DNA of 64,000 bases. Source: Hyphomonadaceae bacterium (GTDB taxonomy: Bacteria > Pseudomonadota > Alphaproteobacteria > Caulobacterales > Aquidulcibacteraceae). The translations under genes and the position numbers were made by a program. The stretch lies in contig JAKFWO010000026.1 of assembly GCA_021731815.1 (NCBI GenBank), forward strand, positions 1-64,000, read 5' to 3'. Positions within the stretch are counted from its first letter, which is position 1. Every line of letters begins with the position of its first letter. Positions 51,584 through 60,370 of this stretch are shown here, in pieces. The notes under the pieces were generated by a model, which saw only the letters and a list, made by a program, of their open reading frames with translations, made no database searches and had not been told where the DNA came from.

Positions 51584-51625
51584 GCGCCGGCCCCCGCGCT
51601 CACCGCGCCGGCCCCCGCGCTCACC
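51584..51625. repeat. 21-bp tandem duplication spanning the rnhA stop codon
   Basis: Two identical 21-bp units (GCGCCGGCCCCCGCGCTCACC). The right unit contains the rnhA stop codon TGA (complement of 51621-51623), so the left one is a copy of stop-codon-region sequence now lying 3' of the gene. Confidence 0.88.
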
Positions 51626-52088
51626 GGTCCCGGCGAATGGCGGCGCGGGCCAGCGCATCGGCGCGCTCATTCATGGGATCTCCGGCATGGCCCTTCACCC
51701 ATTTCCATTCGATGCGATGGCGGGCGGCCGCCGCCTCCAGCCGGCGCCACAGGTCCTCGTTCTTCACCGGAGATCGGTCGGCAGTCTTCCAGCCATTGGC
51801 CTTCCAGCGTTTGAGCCATTGGGTGATGCCGTTTTTGACATAGGATGAATCGGTGTGGAGGCGGATCGTGCAGGGCCGCGTCAGGGCCTCGAGTGCTGCG
51901 ATCGCGCCCCATAATTCCATGCGGTTATTGGTGGTCGGTGATTCGGCACCCGAAAGTTCCTTTTCCGTCGCGCCGAAGCGCAGCACCGCGCCCCAGCCGC
52001 CCGGGCCGGGATTGCCGCTGCACGCGCCATCGGTCCAGATCTCGACAATGGCCAGCGTGTCCCCCGAAGCTGTTTTGGCCTCATCCAT
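51621..52088 (-). CDS. rnhA: ribonuclease HI
   Basis: 155 residues. Catalytic residues lie in [20 protein letters not shown] (D), [18 protein letters not shown] (E), [20 protein letters not shown] (D) and the C-terminal [14 protein letters not shown] (H and D). Removes RNA in RNA-DNA hybrids. It follows thrB and a membrane-protein gene; thrB-rnhA proximity is common in alphaproteobacteria, and the inserted gene overlaps it by 8 bases. Its last codons lie in a 21-bp duplication. Confidence 0.96.
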   Translation of the reverse strand: MDEAKTASGDTLAIVEIWTDGACSGNPGPGGWGAVLRFGATEKELSGAESPTTNNRMELWGAIAALEALTRPCTIRLHTDSSYVKNGITQWLKRWKANGWKTADRSPVKNEDLWRRLEAAAARHRIEWKWVKGHAGDPMNERADALARAAIRRDR

Positions 52089-52686
52089 GCGTGGCTTTCC
52101 TTCGCAGAAACAATCGCCGCGATCCGATGCGCAGCCGCCAGAAGATCAGCCCCGCCACAAGACCCCCAAGGATATATTCAGGGATTGCCACCGGGAGATT
52201 GCCGAACCCGGAAAGACCAAATCCGCCGCGATCCATCGCGTAAAAGGCCAGCAGGCAGACGAATCCGGCAGCCCCTCCCGCGAGCCCATAGAGTGCGGCA
52301 CCGAAAGCACCCGCAAGACGGACAGGGATCCGGCTGACCAGCGCATGAACCGGCAGGCCGATCACGAACATGACCGGTGGTCCCACGACCAGTCCGATCA
52401 GCGTCACGATCAGCGCCCCGGCCAGGAAACCGCCAAGGAGCACCAGGACGCCGGTCCCATCCCGATTCCCGCCAATACCCTCTGCCCAGACCAACAGATA
52501 GGCGGCCCAAAACCCGGCGATCGGTGCCAGGAGAAAGGCCGGCAGAATGCGCGCCCGGTCGCGACGCCATGCGCTATCGTCAGTGCCGCGATCCTCTGCG
52601 GTCGGGTCCTTCCTGCCCGGTCTTCCGAGGGCCCGGTCTTCCGTGGGCCCGGTCTTCCGATGGCCCATTTCACCCGTTCCAGCCAT
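52081..52686 (-). CDS. hypothetical membrane protein between thrB and rnhA
   Basis: About 201 residues with four to five hydrophobic segments ([82 protein letters not shown]) and a basic tail. No family is recognised. The amino-terminal 40 residues are hydrophilic and partly encoded by a 16-bp tandem array, so the start (ATG 52686, overlapping the thrB end by 17 bases) is uncertain. Overlaps rnhA by 8 bases, so it belongs to the thrB-rnhA operon. Confidence 0.7.
   Translation of the reverse strand: MAGTGEMGHRKTGPTEDRALGRPGRKDPTAEDRGTDDSAWRRDRARILPAFLLAPIAGFWAAYLLVWAEGIGGNRDGTGVLVLLGGFLAGALIVTLIGLVVGPPVMFVIGLPVHALVSRIPVRLAGAFGAALYGLAGGAAGFVCLLAFYAMDRGGFGLSGFGNLPVAIPEYILGGLVAGLIFWRLRIGSRRLFLRRKATHG
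52617..52667. repeat. 16-bp tandem repeat, 3 units, near the start of the membrane-protein gene
   Basis: Three units of CCCGGTCTTCCG(AGGG, TGGG or ATGG). The unit is not a multiple of three, so each copy change shifts frame upstream of the conserved part; it may lie in the leader rather than coding sequence. Confidence 0.85.
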
Positions 52687-53686
52687 AGTCAGGGATCCCA
52701 TTTGCATCCGCCGGCCCGGACCCGACCCCCCGCGCGATGGCGAGATGGCAAGCCAGTTTCCGGGCATATTCGCCGGGGTCCTTTTCACGCACCAAAGCCC
52801 CCTGTGATTCCTGCCAATCCATGAGCCGGGTCAGGAAAAAGCGCAAGGCGGCACCCGCGGCGAGCAGCGGAAAGGCCGCGCATTCCGCGGGCAGCAGCGG
52901 CCGCACGCGGTGATAGGCCGCAAGCAGGGCCGCGCTCATCGACCGGTCCGGTTTCCCGGATGCATCCATCGCCCAGGCATTGAGCGCGATCGCCAGATCA
53001 TAAGCGAGGAAATCATTGCATGCGAAATAGAAATCGATGGCACCGGCAAAAGTGTTGTTGAGAAAAAACACATTGTCGGGGAAAAAATCGGCATGGATCG
53101 GCCCTGCCGGCAAGCAAGTCGGCCAATGCGCCAACAGCGCCAGCGCGCGGTCGAGTATTTCCGCCCAGCCGGGATCCAGTACCGATGCCTTGGACCGCAA
53201 TCGGGTTCCCATCTCCCGCCAGGCCATGGGGCCGAGTGCATTCGCCCGCTTCAGCGGATAATCCGCCGCCGCGAGGTGAAATTCCGCCAGCGCCCGGCCT
53301 GCTTCGGCGGCCTCGACCACATTCGGCCGCGCGACCGACAACCCGGGCAGGAAAGTGATGAGGGCAGCAGGCTTACCGTGAATCGCGCCGGTCAGCGCGC
53401 CGTCGCGTGCGGCCACGGGTTCGGCGCAGCGAAATCCCTTGGCCGCGACATGGCGCATCAGCCCCAGAAACCAGGGCAGATCGGCCGGGTCCACGCGCTT
53501 TTCGTACAGGGTGAGGATGAATCGCTGACGCGAAACCGGAATCGCGGTTTCATCGAAGGTCTCAACGTAGAAATTGGAATTCTCTACCCCTTCCGCGATG
53601 CCCTTGAAGGAGGTGGCGCGGCCGACATCGTAATGGCGGAGAAATTCGCGGACATCGTCAGCGCCAATCGGAGTGTAAACCGCCAT
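52670..53686 (-). CDS. thrB: homoserine kinase, aminoglycoside-phosphotransferase type
   Basis: 338 residues. Phosphorylates homoserine in threonine synthesis. This is the ThrB form related to aminoglycoside phosphotransferases: start AVYTPIGADDVREFLRHYDVGRATSFKGIAEGVENSNFYVET, catalytic HADFFPDNVFF, and IDFYFACNDFLAYDLA. ATG 53686 is chosen from the family's start AVYT. The upstream ispH often found in this operon is absent; mltA precedes it on the same strand after 32 bases. Confidence 0.93.
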   Translation of the reverse strand: MAVYTPIGADDVREFLRHYDVGRATSFKGIAEGVENSNFYVETFDETAIPVSRQRFILTLYEKRVDPADLPWFLGLMRHVAAKGFRCAEPVAARDGALTGAIHGKPAALITFLPGLSVARPNVVEAAEAGRALAEFHLAAADYPLKRANALGPMAWREMGTRLRSKASVLDPGWAEILDRALALLAHWPTCLPAGPIHADFFPDNVFFLNNTFAGAIDFYFACNDFLAYDLAIALNAWAMDASGKPDRSMSAALLAAYHRVRPLLPAECAAFPLLAAGAALRFFLTRLMDWQESQGALVREKDPGEYARKLACHLAIARGVGSGPADANGIPDYGWNG

Positions 53687-53718
53687 AGGATCAGTTTCCA
53701 GGCCCCGAAAAGACCCCC

Positions 53719-55062
53719 TCACCCCGCCCGCGGCACGGAATTTTGGGCTAGTGCGCCCAGCCCCTTCGGGAGTAATGTCCAGAAGCGGGGGTCGGCAGCG
53801 TTCTGGCGACCGGCGCGCGCCCCGGCCTCAGGCCCCGTTCCGTAAAACAAATCGGCTCGCAAGGGGCCTCGGCGAATGGCACCGCCCGTGTCCTGGGCGA
53901 CCACCAGCACATTCAGCGGCTGTTCGCCGCCACCCTCTTTGGGTCCGCGCGCGGAAATGAACAGGACCGTGCCATAGGGATGGAAGGCCGGATCGACCGC
54001 CGCACTGCCCATCGCTGTCAGTGGCACTCCTTGCGCACCCCGTGGCCCCAGCATTGGTTCGGTTACCGGCTCGAGGTCGAAAAAAATCACCGAAGGGTCG
54101 GTGTTGAGGATTTCGCGCACCAATGCGGGGGGGGAGCGGTCCATCCAGGCGCGAACGCCCGCAAAGGTCAGCTCGCCCGCCGCCACCAGCCCGCGATCGC
54201 GCAAGGCGATGAAGATCGAATTCCATTTGCGCCCATTGGGTGCCGAATAGGCGGCGCGCGACTGCGATCCATCCGGAAACATCAATCGGCCCGAGCCCTG
54301 GACCTGCAAATCATAGAGATCGGCCGGATGCGTATAAGCGATGGCGCGCAGCTCCCCGGGCAGGGCCGCGCGCTCGGGATAGGGCGCGACCGTCTGGCCC
54401 GTGACGCGGCCCCACAAGGTTCCGCGCAAATTCGTGTCCGGCCCGCTACCCAAAGCGCGGGCGAATTCTGACAGGTCGATACGCAGCAAATCCGCGGGCC
54501 GCGCGAGGATCGGCTCGGGAAAACCGGGCTCCGGAAATCGGCGGGCGGCGAAAACCGGCTCGTAATAGCCGGTGAGCTTTGCCTGCCCTCCCGTGCTTTC
54601 GACCGAGAAGACGTTGAAATTCTGCTCGAAAAAGCGGCGCGCCCCGGCCGGATCGGCAGAATCTGCCGCCGCGCAGGCCGGCAGCCAATCGGCGATAATC
54701 CCGCCATAAGGTGCATTCGCACCGAGCTTCGCATTGGGATCCCGCGCCCGCAGGCGCTGGCATGAGCGCTGAAACGCCCCAAGCGTGCGCGCCGCATCCG
54801 CCGATTGCCAGTCCGGCAGGTCATCGAAACGGGCAGCGCGCAAAGCGAAAGTGGGGCCCGAGGGAATCGCGGCGGGGGGAATGGGTGGCACCGGCGGGCT
54901 GACGCTCTGGGGTATCACGGGCGGCGTGACGGGTGCCGGCGTTTCGATGGTCTCGCATGATGCGAGCAGGAACCCCGCCGCGACGATGGCGAGACCGGCA
55001 CACAAAGGCCGCCGGATTCCCCGCGCCGATGGGGCTCTGTGATCCCGCTGTGCCTGTGTCAT
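53719..55062 (-). CDS. mltA: membrane-bound lytic murein transglycosylase A
   Basis: 447 residues with a lipoprotein signal (LLASC, cysteine about residue 36), a proline-rich linker, the MltA domain (AKLTGYYEPVFAARR, then LYDLQVQGSGRLMFPDG and FIALRDRGLV) and the C-terminal 3D domain holding the catalytic aspartate (LVVAQDTGGAIRRGPLRADLFYGTG). It cuts peptidoglycan to anhydromuropeptides. ATG 55062 is chosen since it gives the signal peptide. In related genomes mltA lies beside the Tim44-like and secB genes, here 38 kb away. Confidence 0.93.
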   Translation of the reverse strand: MTQAQRDHRAPSARGIRRPLCAGLAIVAAGFLLASCETIETPAPVTPPVIPQSVSPPVPPIPPAAIPSGPTFALRAARFDDLPDWQSADAARTLGAFQRSCQRLRARDPNAKLGANAPYGGIIADWLPACAAADSADPAGARRFFEQNFNVFSVESTGGQAKLTGYYEPVFAARRFPEPGFPEPILARPADLLRIDLSEFARALGSGPDTNLRGTLWGRVTGQTVAPYPERAALPGELRAIAYTHPADLYDLQVQGSGRLMFPDGSQSRAAYSAPNGRKWNSIFIALRDRGLVAAGELTFAGVRAWMDRSPPALVREILNTDPSVIFFDLEPVTEPMLGPRGAQGVPLTAMGSAAVDPAFHPYGTVLFISARGPKEGGGEQPLNVLVVAQDTGGAIRRGPLRADLFYGTGPEAGARAGRQNAADPRFWTLLPKGLGALAQNSVPRAG

Positions 55063-55132
55063 TCGAATCTTCTCCTTGCACGGGCTTTCTTCGGAGGCTG
55101 TACCTGCTTGGTCACACGAAGATCTAGCGCAG

Positions 55133-55154
55133 AAATATTCCTGTGGGAATATTT
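55133..55154. repeat. AT-rich perfect inverted repeat upstream of mltA
   Basis: AAATATTCC, four bases, GGAATATTT, 70 bases before the mltA start. A dyad of this sort may be an operator or a weak terminator; no U-tract follows on either strand. Confidence 0.4.
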
Positions 55155-55305
55155 TGCGAGGCGCGACGATCATGGCGATGCCCTTGTCGTTGGCTTTCCG
55201 CACCGGTGCTTCCGGGAACGGGATTTGTCCCGCGCGTCCGGCTTCCCCGGCGGGTGCAGGACTGAAGTATTTTAAGCCCCTGAACAGTGCCCCCCCTTAA
55301 CGGCG

Positions 55306-55342
55306 AACGCCCGACCGAACCGGAATGGTTCGATCGGGCGTT
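55306..55342 (-). terminator. terminator-like hairpin after the TonB receptor gene
   Basis: A 16-bp stem around GGAAT; read on the minus strand the one mismatch becomes a G-U pair, which fits RNA made from the receptor gene ending 66 bases upstream. No T-tract follows, so it may be an RNA-stabilising hairpin instead. The gap 55063-55407 otherwise holds only the small AT-rich dyad. Confidence 0.55.
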
Positions 55343-55407
55343 GCACGGGTTCCTGAATTCCGGAAGCGTTTCCTCAATCGAACATCTTGTTTCGATCGGT
55401 AAAACGA

Positions 55408-58400
55408 TCAGAACGCTGCTTTCAGGCGGACATAGGCCAGACGTCCGCGCGGGTCGGCCGTGCGGGGGTCGTAACCACCGCTGACAAACACTTCCGGCGG
55501 TTCGTTATTGGTGAGGTTGATCGCCCCGACCGAGAATGTGGTCGAACGTGTCCCGAACAACCCGCCTTCAAAGGTGTAGCTATATTGCAGGTCGAAAGTG
55601 GTGTGGCTGCTGATGCGGAAATTATCCACGCCGGTCGGGCAGGCCCGCGTGATCACATTGGCCGGGGTAAAATTGGCGCAGGTGGCGTCGTCGTCATAGC
55701 CATTGGTGTAGCGAATGAAACCCGCCACCGCGTGACCGCCCAGCGACCAGCCGACATTGATATTGCCGCGCAAATCGATGATCGGATCGGCGAAGGTCAG
55801 CGAATTTCGGCTGTTGACTGCGCTGAACCGCACGCCATTGGCATCGGGGATTTCGTAATTGAGGACATAGGTACCGTCGAAACCAACCTTGAACGCGCCC
55901 AGATTCTCGGAAACGAAAGTATATTCGCCAGAGAAATCAAGCCCGCTGGTGTCGATGAATCCCTCATTGGTATAGACCGTGGTCACCGTCTGCAAGGCAC
56001 CGGTAAAGGCATTGCGGGTGACCGAAGTGCCGGGTGGCAAGGTCTGGCCGGCCAAAGTCAACGCCACCACCTGATCTGCGTCAAATTCGGTGATCACATT
56101 GGTGAAGCTGAAATTGTAATAATCGAGGTTGAATTTCAGCCTCTTGATCGGCTCGGCCGAGAAGCCGACATTGAAGGCCCGGCTGTCTTCGTTCCCGAGT
56201 GTTTGCGAACCATTGGTGCGGATCGGGATGAAGGGCGCGCCGCGTGTCGCGGGATTGGGATCGACGACCGAATTGAGCGAGGTCTGGTTGCCGAAATTCT
56301 GGAACAAGGACGGAGCCCGGAAGGACGTGCCCCAGGATCCGCGGAAGCTCAGCCAATCCGTGGTGCGGTAGATGAGCGAGACCTTGGGATCGACCGTCGA
56401 CCCCGATGCCCCGCCATAGCCCTCATAACGGACGGCGGCGGACAGATCGATGCGGCTGGTGATCGGAACGGCGATTTCGCCAAATACCGCCACCACATCG
56501 CGATTGGAGTCGAAATCGGCTGTCGGTTCGGTTGCAAACAGGAAATTGCCGCGATTGGTGTTGTCGTCATAATCCTGCGACAGGCGCTCGTCGCGATATT
56601 GGAAGCCGAGAGCCACCCCGACCTTGCCGGCCGGCAGGTCGAACAGATCGCCGGTGACCACCGCATCGACCACGGTCAGATCGGTTTCCGCCGAAAAAGT
56701 GATCTCACCGGTGATGAAATCCAGCACCTCGCGCGAATTGGCGACCGGGATCTGGATCACGGCACCACCGGGCGTTGTGAAAGGCACGGTCGCGCCGGGG
56801 GCCCCGACGATCCCCGAACCGAAGGGATTATAGAACAGACAGCCATTCTGGCCGGGCGTATTGGCGGTGACATTGCAATTGAACCCGCCAAGACCGCTCA
56901 ATGCGAGAAAGGTCTCATTGGCCAGACCATCCGACACGCCGTCCAGCCGATAATCATTGGCCGCGCGGCTATAGGAAAGATCGAAGCTCCAGCTTTCGTT
57001 GAAATTGCCCTTGAGGCCCGCGACCACCCGGAACGTATCCGAGCTGATATTGGAATCATTGGGCGAGTCGGTGAAGAAATTGTCGATCTGCCCGGACCCG
57101 GGCGAACGGGTGATCAAGGCCGGAATAGCCTGGCCGAAGGTGTTGAAGGGATTGGTGCCGGCGATCGAGAAGGGCGTCACCACCGGGAAGTTGGAATTGC
57201 CGCGCAGATTGCGGTTCCGCGCATAGCCGAATTCGCCGTAAAAAGTGAGGTTCTCGTTGAATTCGTGCTCGACCGTCGTGAAGGCCTGGATCCGCGTGGT
57301 GCGCGGGATGACATTGAAAGTCGGCCCGAAATCATAGGAACAGGCCCCGAGCGGCGGAACCGGCGTCGATCCGGCCAGGGGTTGCCCCGGAATCAAGCTG
57401 ATGAGATCGCTCCGTGCCGCGGCTGCCTGACAGGCCGGGTCCGGCACGAAAGGCGAGCCGAAAGCGGCATTTCCGCCCAAAAACGCTGATAATTGCGCGC
57501 CGCCGACGGCCCCGAGGGTCGCACCCAAAGCCTGTTGCTGGGCGAGGGTGAGCGAGGTGGCGGTCCCCGTAAACCCGAACGGTGCCAAAGCCACCGGAAG
57601 GGCCCCGGCCAATACCAGATTGGTCAGGCCGTCGGCCGCGCCCAAGGGGTCGGCCCCGCCAGTCACCGCGACCGGCGAAAAGCCCGCGAAAGTACCCACA
57701 AGAAATTGCGGCAAGGTCGCGACGGTCGCGGCCCCGAGGGCCGGGATCAGGGCGGCGGAAGGCAATACCGGCAGCACGCGGTTTGCGGTCGGCAAGGCCA
57801 GATTGATCGGCACACCACCCGGACCGGGGATCGAGAAATTGAACAATGCGACATTCTGGTTATATGCCGCCTGATATTGCGCGAACAGGGCCGGATTATT
57901 GGCGGCAAAAGTGGCATTGGCCGAGGGCAGGACGAGATTGCCCGGCGCGGCCGTTTGCCGCGATTCCTGGAGGAAGAAGGGCGCATCGGCAAAGCGACCG
58001 CGCAGATCGCGCTCGCGCGTGGTCAGCGCGGTGCGGTCAAGATAATTGAACGCGGCAAGAATTTTCGTGCGATCGCCCCTGGAACCGAACAATGCCCCGA
58101 TCTGGGTGTCGGAGGCATCGAAATTGGCGGTCCGGAACTCGCCCTGCACTTCAAACCCGTCGAAATTCTTGCGGGTGATGAAATTGGCGACACCTGCGAC
58201 AGCATCCGAGCCGTAAAGCGAGGCCGCGCCGTCTTTCAGGATTTCGAGGCGGTCGATGGCGATGGTGGGTACAAGGCTCGCAGTATCGACAAAGGTCAGT
58301 CCGGTATCGGTCTGGGCGGCCGAGGAGACCTGCCGGCGACCGTTGAGCAGCACGAGGGTCGATTGCACGCCAAGCCCGCGGAGATTGATATTCTCCGTGC

Positions 58401-58713
58401 CGGTGGTGAGGTTCTGGGTAAACGCATCGGGATTGTTTTGCGCGCCCTGATTGGTGGGCAGCGTGAAGGTAAGGTCCGCGATCTGGTTCGCGCCGATGTC
58501 AGCAAGGCTTTCCGAGCCGATGACCGTGATGGGAGATGGCTGATCGAGCTGCGATTTCCGCCGGATGAATGAACCGGTGACGACGATCTCTTCGGTGGCC
58601 TCCGGTTCGACCTGATCGGCCGGGGCTTCCTGCGCCCAGGCGCTCGCCGAAACGAATGTAAAGAAAGAGGCACCCAACAGCAGGGCGCGCTTCACCGGAT
58701 GGGCGAAGGTCAT
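55408..58713 (-). CDS. TonB-dependent outer membrane receptor
   Basis: 1101 residues. Signal peptide (residues 1-28, SASAWAQ), TonB box ATEEIVVTGSFI near residue 40, plug domain (LRGLGVQSTLVLLNGRRQ, RLEILKDGAASLYGSDAVAGVANFITRK), then a large beta-barrel ending in LAYVRLKAAF with the terminal phenylalanine of outer membrane proteins. An Ala/Leu/Gly-rich hydrophobic segment (about 255-440) follows the plug, longer than in most relatives. Substrate unknown; no siderophore, sugar or vitamin gene lies adjacent. ATG 58713 is used. Confidence 0.93.
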   Translation of the reverse strand: MTFAHPVKRALLLGASFFTFVSASAWAQEAPADQVEPEATEEIVVTGSFIRRKSQLDQPSPITVIGSESLADIGANQIADLTFTLPTNQGAQNNPDAFTQNLTTGTENINLRGLGVQSTLVLLNGRRQVSSAAQTDTGLTFVDTASLVPTIAIDRLEILKDGAASLYGSDAVAGVANFITRKNFDGFEVQGEFRTANFDASDTQIGALFGSRGDRTKILAAFNYLDRTALTTRERDLRGRFADAPFFLQESRQTAAPGNLVLPSANATFAANNPALFAQYQAAYNQNVALFNFSIPGPGGVPINLALPTANRVLPVLPSAALIPALGAATVATLPQFLVGTFAGFSPVAVTGGADPLGAADGLTNLVLAGALPVALAPFGFTGTATSLTLAQQQALGATLGAVGGAQLSAFLGGNAAFGSPFVPDPACQAAAARSDLISLIPGQPLAGSTPVPPLGACSYDFGPTFNVIPRTTRIQAFTTVEHEFNENLTFYGEFGYARNRNLRGNSNFPVVTPFSIAGTNPFNTFGQAIPALITRSPGSGQIDNFFTDSPNDSNISSDTFRVVAGLKGNFNESWSFDLSYSRAANDYRLDGVSDGLANETFLALSGLGGFNCNVTANTPGQNGCLFYNPFGSGIVGAPGATVPFTTPGGAVIQIPVANSREVLDFITGEITFSAETDLTVVDAVVTGDLFDLPAGKVGVALGFQYRDERLSQDYDDNTNRGNFLFATEPTADFDSNRDVVAVFGEIAVPITSRIDLSAAVRYEGYGGASGSTVDPKVSLIYRTTDWLSFRGSWGTSFRAPSLFQNFGNQTSLNSVVDPNPATRGAPFIPIRTNGSQTLGNEDSRAFNVGFSAEPIKRLKFNLDYYNFSFTNVITEFDADQVVALTLAGQTLPPGTSVTRNAFTGALQTVTTVYTNEGFIDTSGLDFSGEYTFVSENLGAFKVGFDGTYVLNYEIPDANGVRFSAVNSRNSLTFADPIIDLRGNINVGWSLGGHAVAGFIRYTNGYDDDATCANFTPANVITRACPTGVDNFRISSHTTFDLQYSYTFEGGLFGTRSTTFSVGAINLTNNEPPEVFVSGGYDPRTADPRGRLAYVRLKAAF

Positions 58714-59143
58714 TGCTTTTCTCCCCTGAACCCCGGCCGAAATGGGCGGGGCGTGCAATCATCGCGTCTCTCTGCCGGTCGGATGGTTAATCACCGTCGG
58801 TGCGGACGCTTCCGGAGGCATAATGGACTCAAGAAAAGGTCATCTGTCAATGGCGAAGAATGACGAAATAGTGAGGCGGCCTGCGGTCAAGGGGAGATCG
58901 TGTCCCGGCTGCACCAGAGGATGGCCAGAGGCCGGGCAATTCCGGTGACAGGATGCCGGACATGTTTTGCATCCGGTCCGAAACTGCAAATTTCTGAACG
59001 AGACGTTTTTCCTGCCGAATGATTCCATTCGATGGGAAAAAGCTCTAGAAGAGACGCACGGCATTCAGTTTCCGACCGGGGCCGGGTATTGAAACAATAG
59101 CCCGTACTGCGGGGCCAGGTTCGACCGTGAAGGAATTCTGGGG
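58714..59143. other. divergent promoter region between the receptor and lptG
   Basis: 430 bases between two divergent genes. A 41-codon frame (58823-58948, containing CPGC) is preceded by GGAGG but the spacing is only four bases and the peptide matches nothing known, so I do not list it as a gene. No repeat element was found. Confidence 0.4.
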
Positions 59144-60256
59144 ATGTTTCTTGCTTCGACGCTTGGCCGTTATCTGATTGCACAGGTCTGTATCGGCCTG
59201 GCCATCGCGGCCGCCGCCATCGTCGGTGCAATCGTTCTCATCGACAGTGTGGAACAGGCGCGCGTCTTTGACGGAGAAATTTCGGCGCTGACTGCGTTCG
59301 GATTTTCGCTCTTGCGCTTGCCGGGCCTGATCGTGCAGACGGCCCCATTCATCGTGCTGTTTGGCGCGATTTTAGCCTATTCCGGCATCTCGCGGCGCGT
59401 CGAACTGCCGGTGATCCGGGCGTCGGGTATCTCTGCCTGGCAATTCCTCTCGCCGATCGTCTTGCTTGCCGGAGTGCTGGGCGTAATTGCAATGCTCGCT
59501 TTGGATCCGCTTTCAGTGGTCGCGAGCGAGAGATTTCTCGCGCTCAAAACCGCGGTCCTCGCCAAAAAGCCGGGCGGTCGTTCGATCGAGCCGGCCGGAA
59601 TCTGGCTCCGACAGGGCGACAGCGTTAGTCAGATCGTAATTCATGGCGCCGAAGCGCATCCCGAAACCCTGACCCTTACGAATGTCCGTATGTTCGTTTA
59701 CGAAAACCGGGCAGCTCCGGGTGCGGTGCCGGAATTCAAATTCGACCGACGCTTCGACGCGGCCGAAGCCGAACTCGGGCGCGGATTCTGGGAATTACGC
59801 GATGTCGTGGAGAATACGCCACCGCTTCCACCGGTCAAAAGGCCCCGGTTATCCATTCCTTCCGGGCTGCAACCAAACGCTATTCGTGACACCGTTCTCG
59901 ATGCCAGCCGGGTTTCATTATTCGCGCTGCCTGGTCTGATCGCCGAGACCGAGCGGCTCGGTTATACTGCCGACCGTTACAGGCTCAAATTCTATGGGCT
60001 TCTGTCGCAGCCAATTCTGCTCGTGGCGATGGGCGTGTTGGGGGGATTGTTTTCACTGCGTTCCACGCGCCAGGGTGGTGTGGCGCGATTGATCGGAATC
60101 GGTGTGCTCACCGGATTCATGACTTATTCCCTCGGAAATTTCGCCGTGGCCATGGCCTTGTCCAATTCCGCGCCTCCGTTCATCGCGGCTTTTTCACCCC
60201 CGCTCACCGCCTTGTTCGCAGCCCTGGCCATGGTCGCGATCCTCGAAGACGGATAA
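59144..60256 (+). CDS. lptG: LPS export ABC transporter permease LptG-like (YjgP/YjgQ family)
   Basis: 370 residues with six predicted transmembrane helices (three near 10-130, three near 285-365) and a central periplasmic beta domain. Opening ASTLGRYLIAQ and LSGISRRVELPVIRASGISAWQF-like cytoplasmic loop are typical of the LptF/LptG family; LPGLIVQTAPFIVLFGAILAY favours LptG. It forms with LptF and LptB the exporter that lifts LPS to the Lpt bridge. Neither lptF nor lptB is beside it, so assignment to LptG rather than LptF is moderate. Confidence 0.83.
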   Translation: MFLASTLGRYLIAQVCIGLAIAAAAIVGAIVLIDSVEQARVFDGEISALTAFGFSLLRLPGLIVQTAPFIVLFGAILAYSGISRRVELPVIRASGISAWQFLSPIVLLAGVLGVIAMLALDPLSVVASERFLALKTAVLAKKPGGRSIEPAGIWLRQGDSVSQIVIHGAEAHPETLTLTNVRMFVYENRAAPGAVPEFKFDRRFDAAEAELGRGFWELRDVVENTPPLPPVKRPRLSIPSGLQPNAIRDTVLDASRVSLFALPGLIAETERLGYTADRYRLKFYGLLSQPILLVAMGVLGGLFSLRSTRQGGVARLIGIGVLTGFMTYSLGNFAVAMALSNSAPPFIAAFSPPLTALFAALAMVAILEDG

Positions 60257-60370
60257 AGCGGCGTCCGCTTTCGGCTTTTCCGCCCGGTCGTCCCATCATT
60301 GCGCCCTGGCACTTGCCCTGCGCTCCGAAAATTGCGCGAATAATCTCCGCTTTCCTGTTATCCGAGGCCC

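Noticed and set aside
55387-57489. 700-codon frame on the strand opposite the TonB receptor
   Set aside because: Long antisense frames are expected in GC-rich genes; the receptor on the other strand has clear domains. The same applies to antisense frames over prfC, cpaF and rpoN.
58823-58948. 41-codon frame with a CPGC motif after a GGAGG
   Set aside because: Spacing to the ATG is too short and the sequence is unrecognised; support too weak to call a gene.
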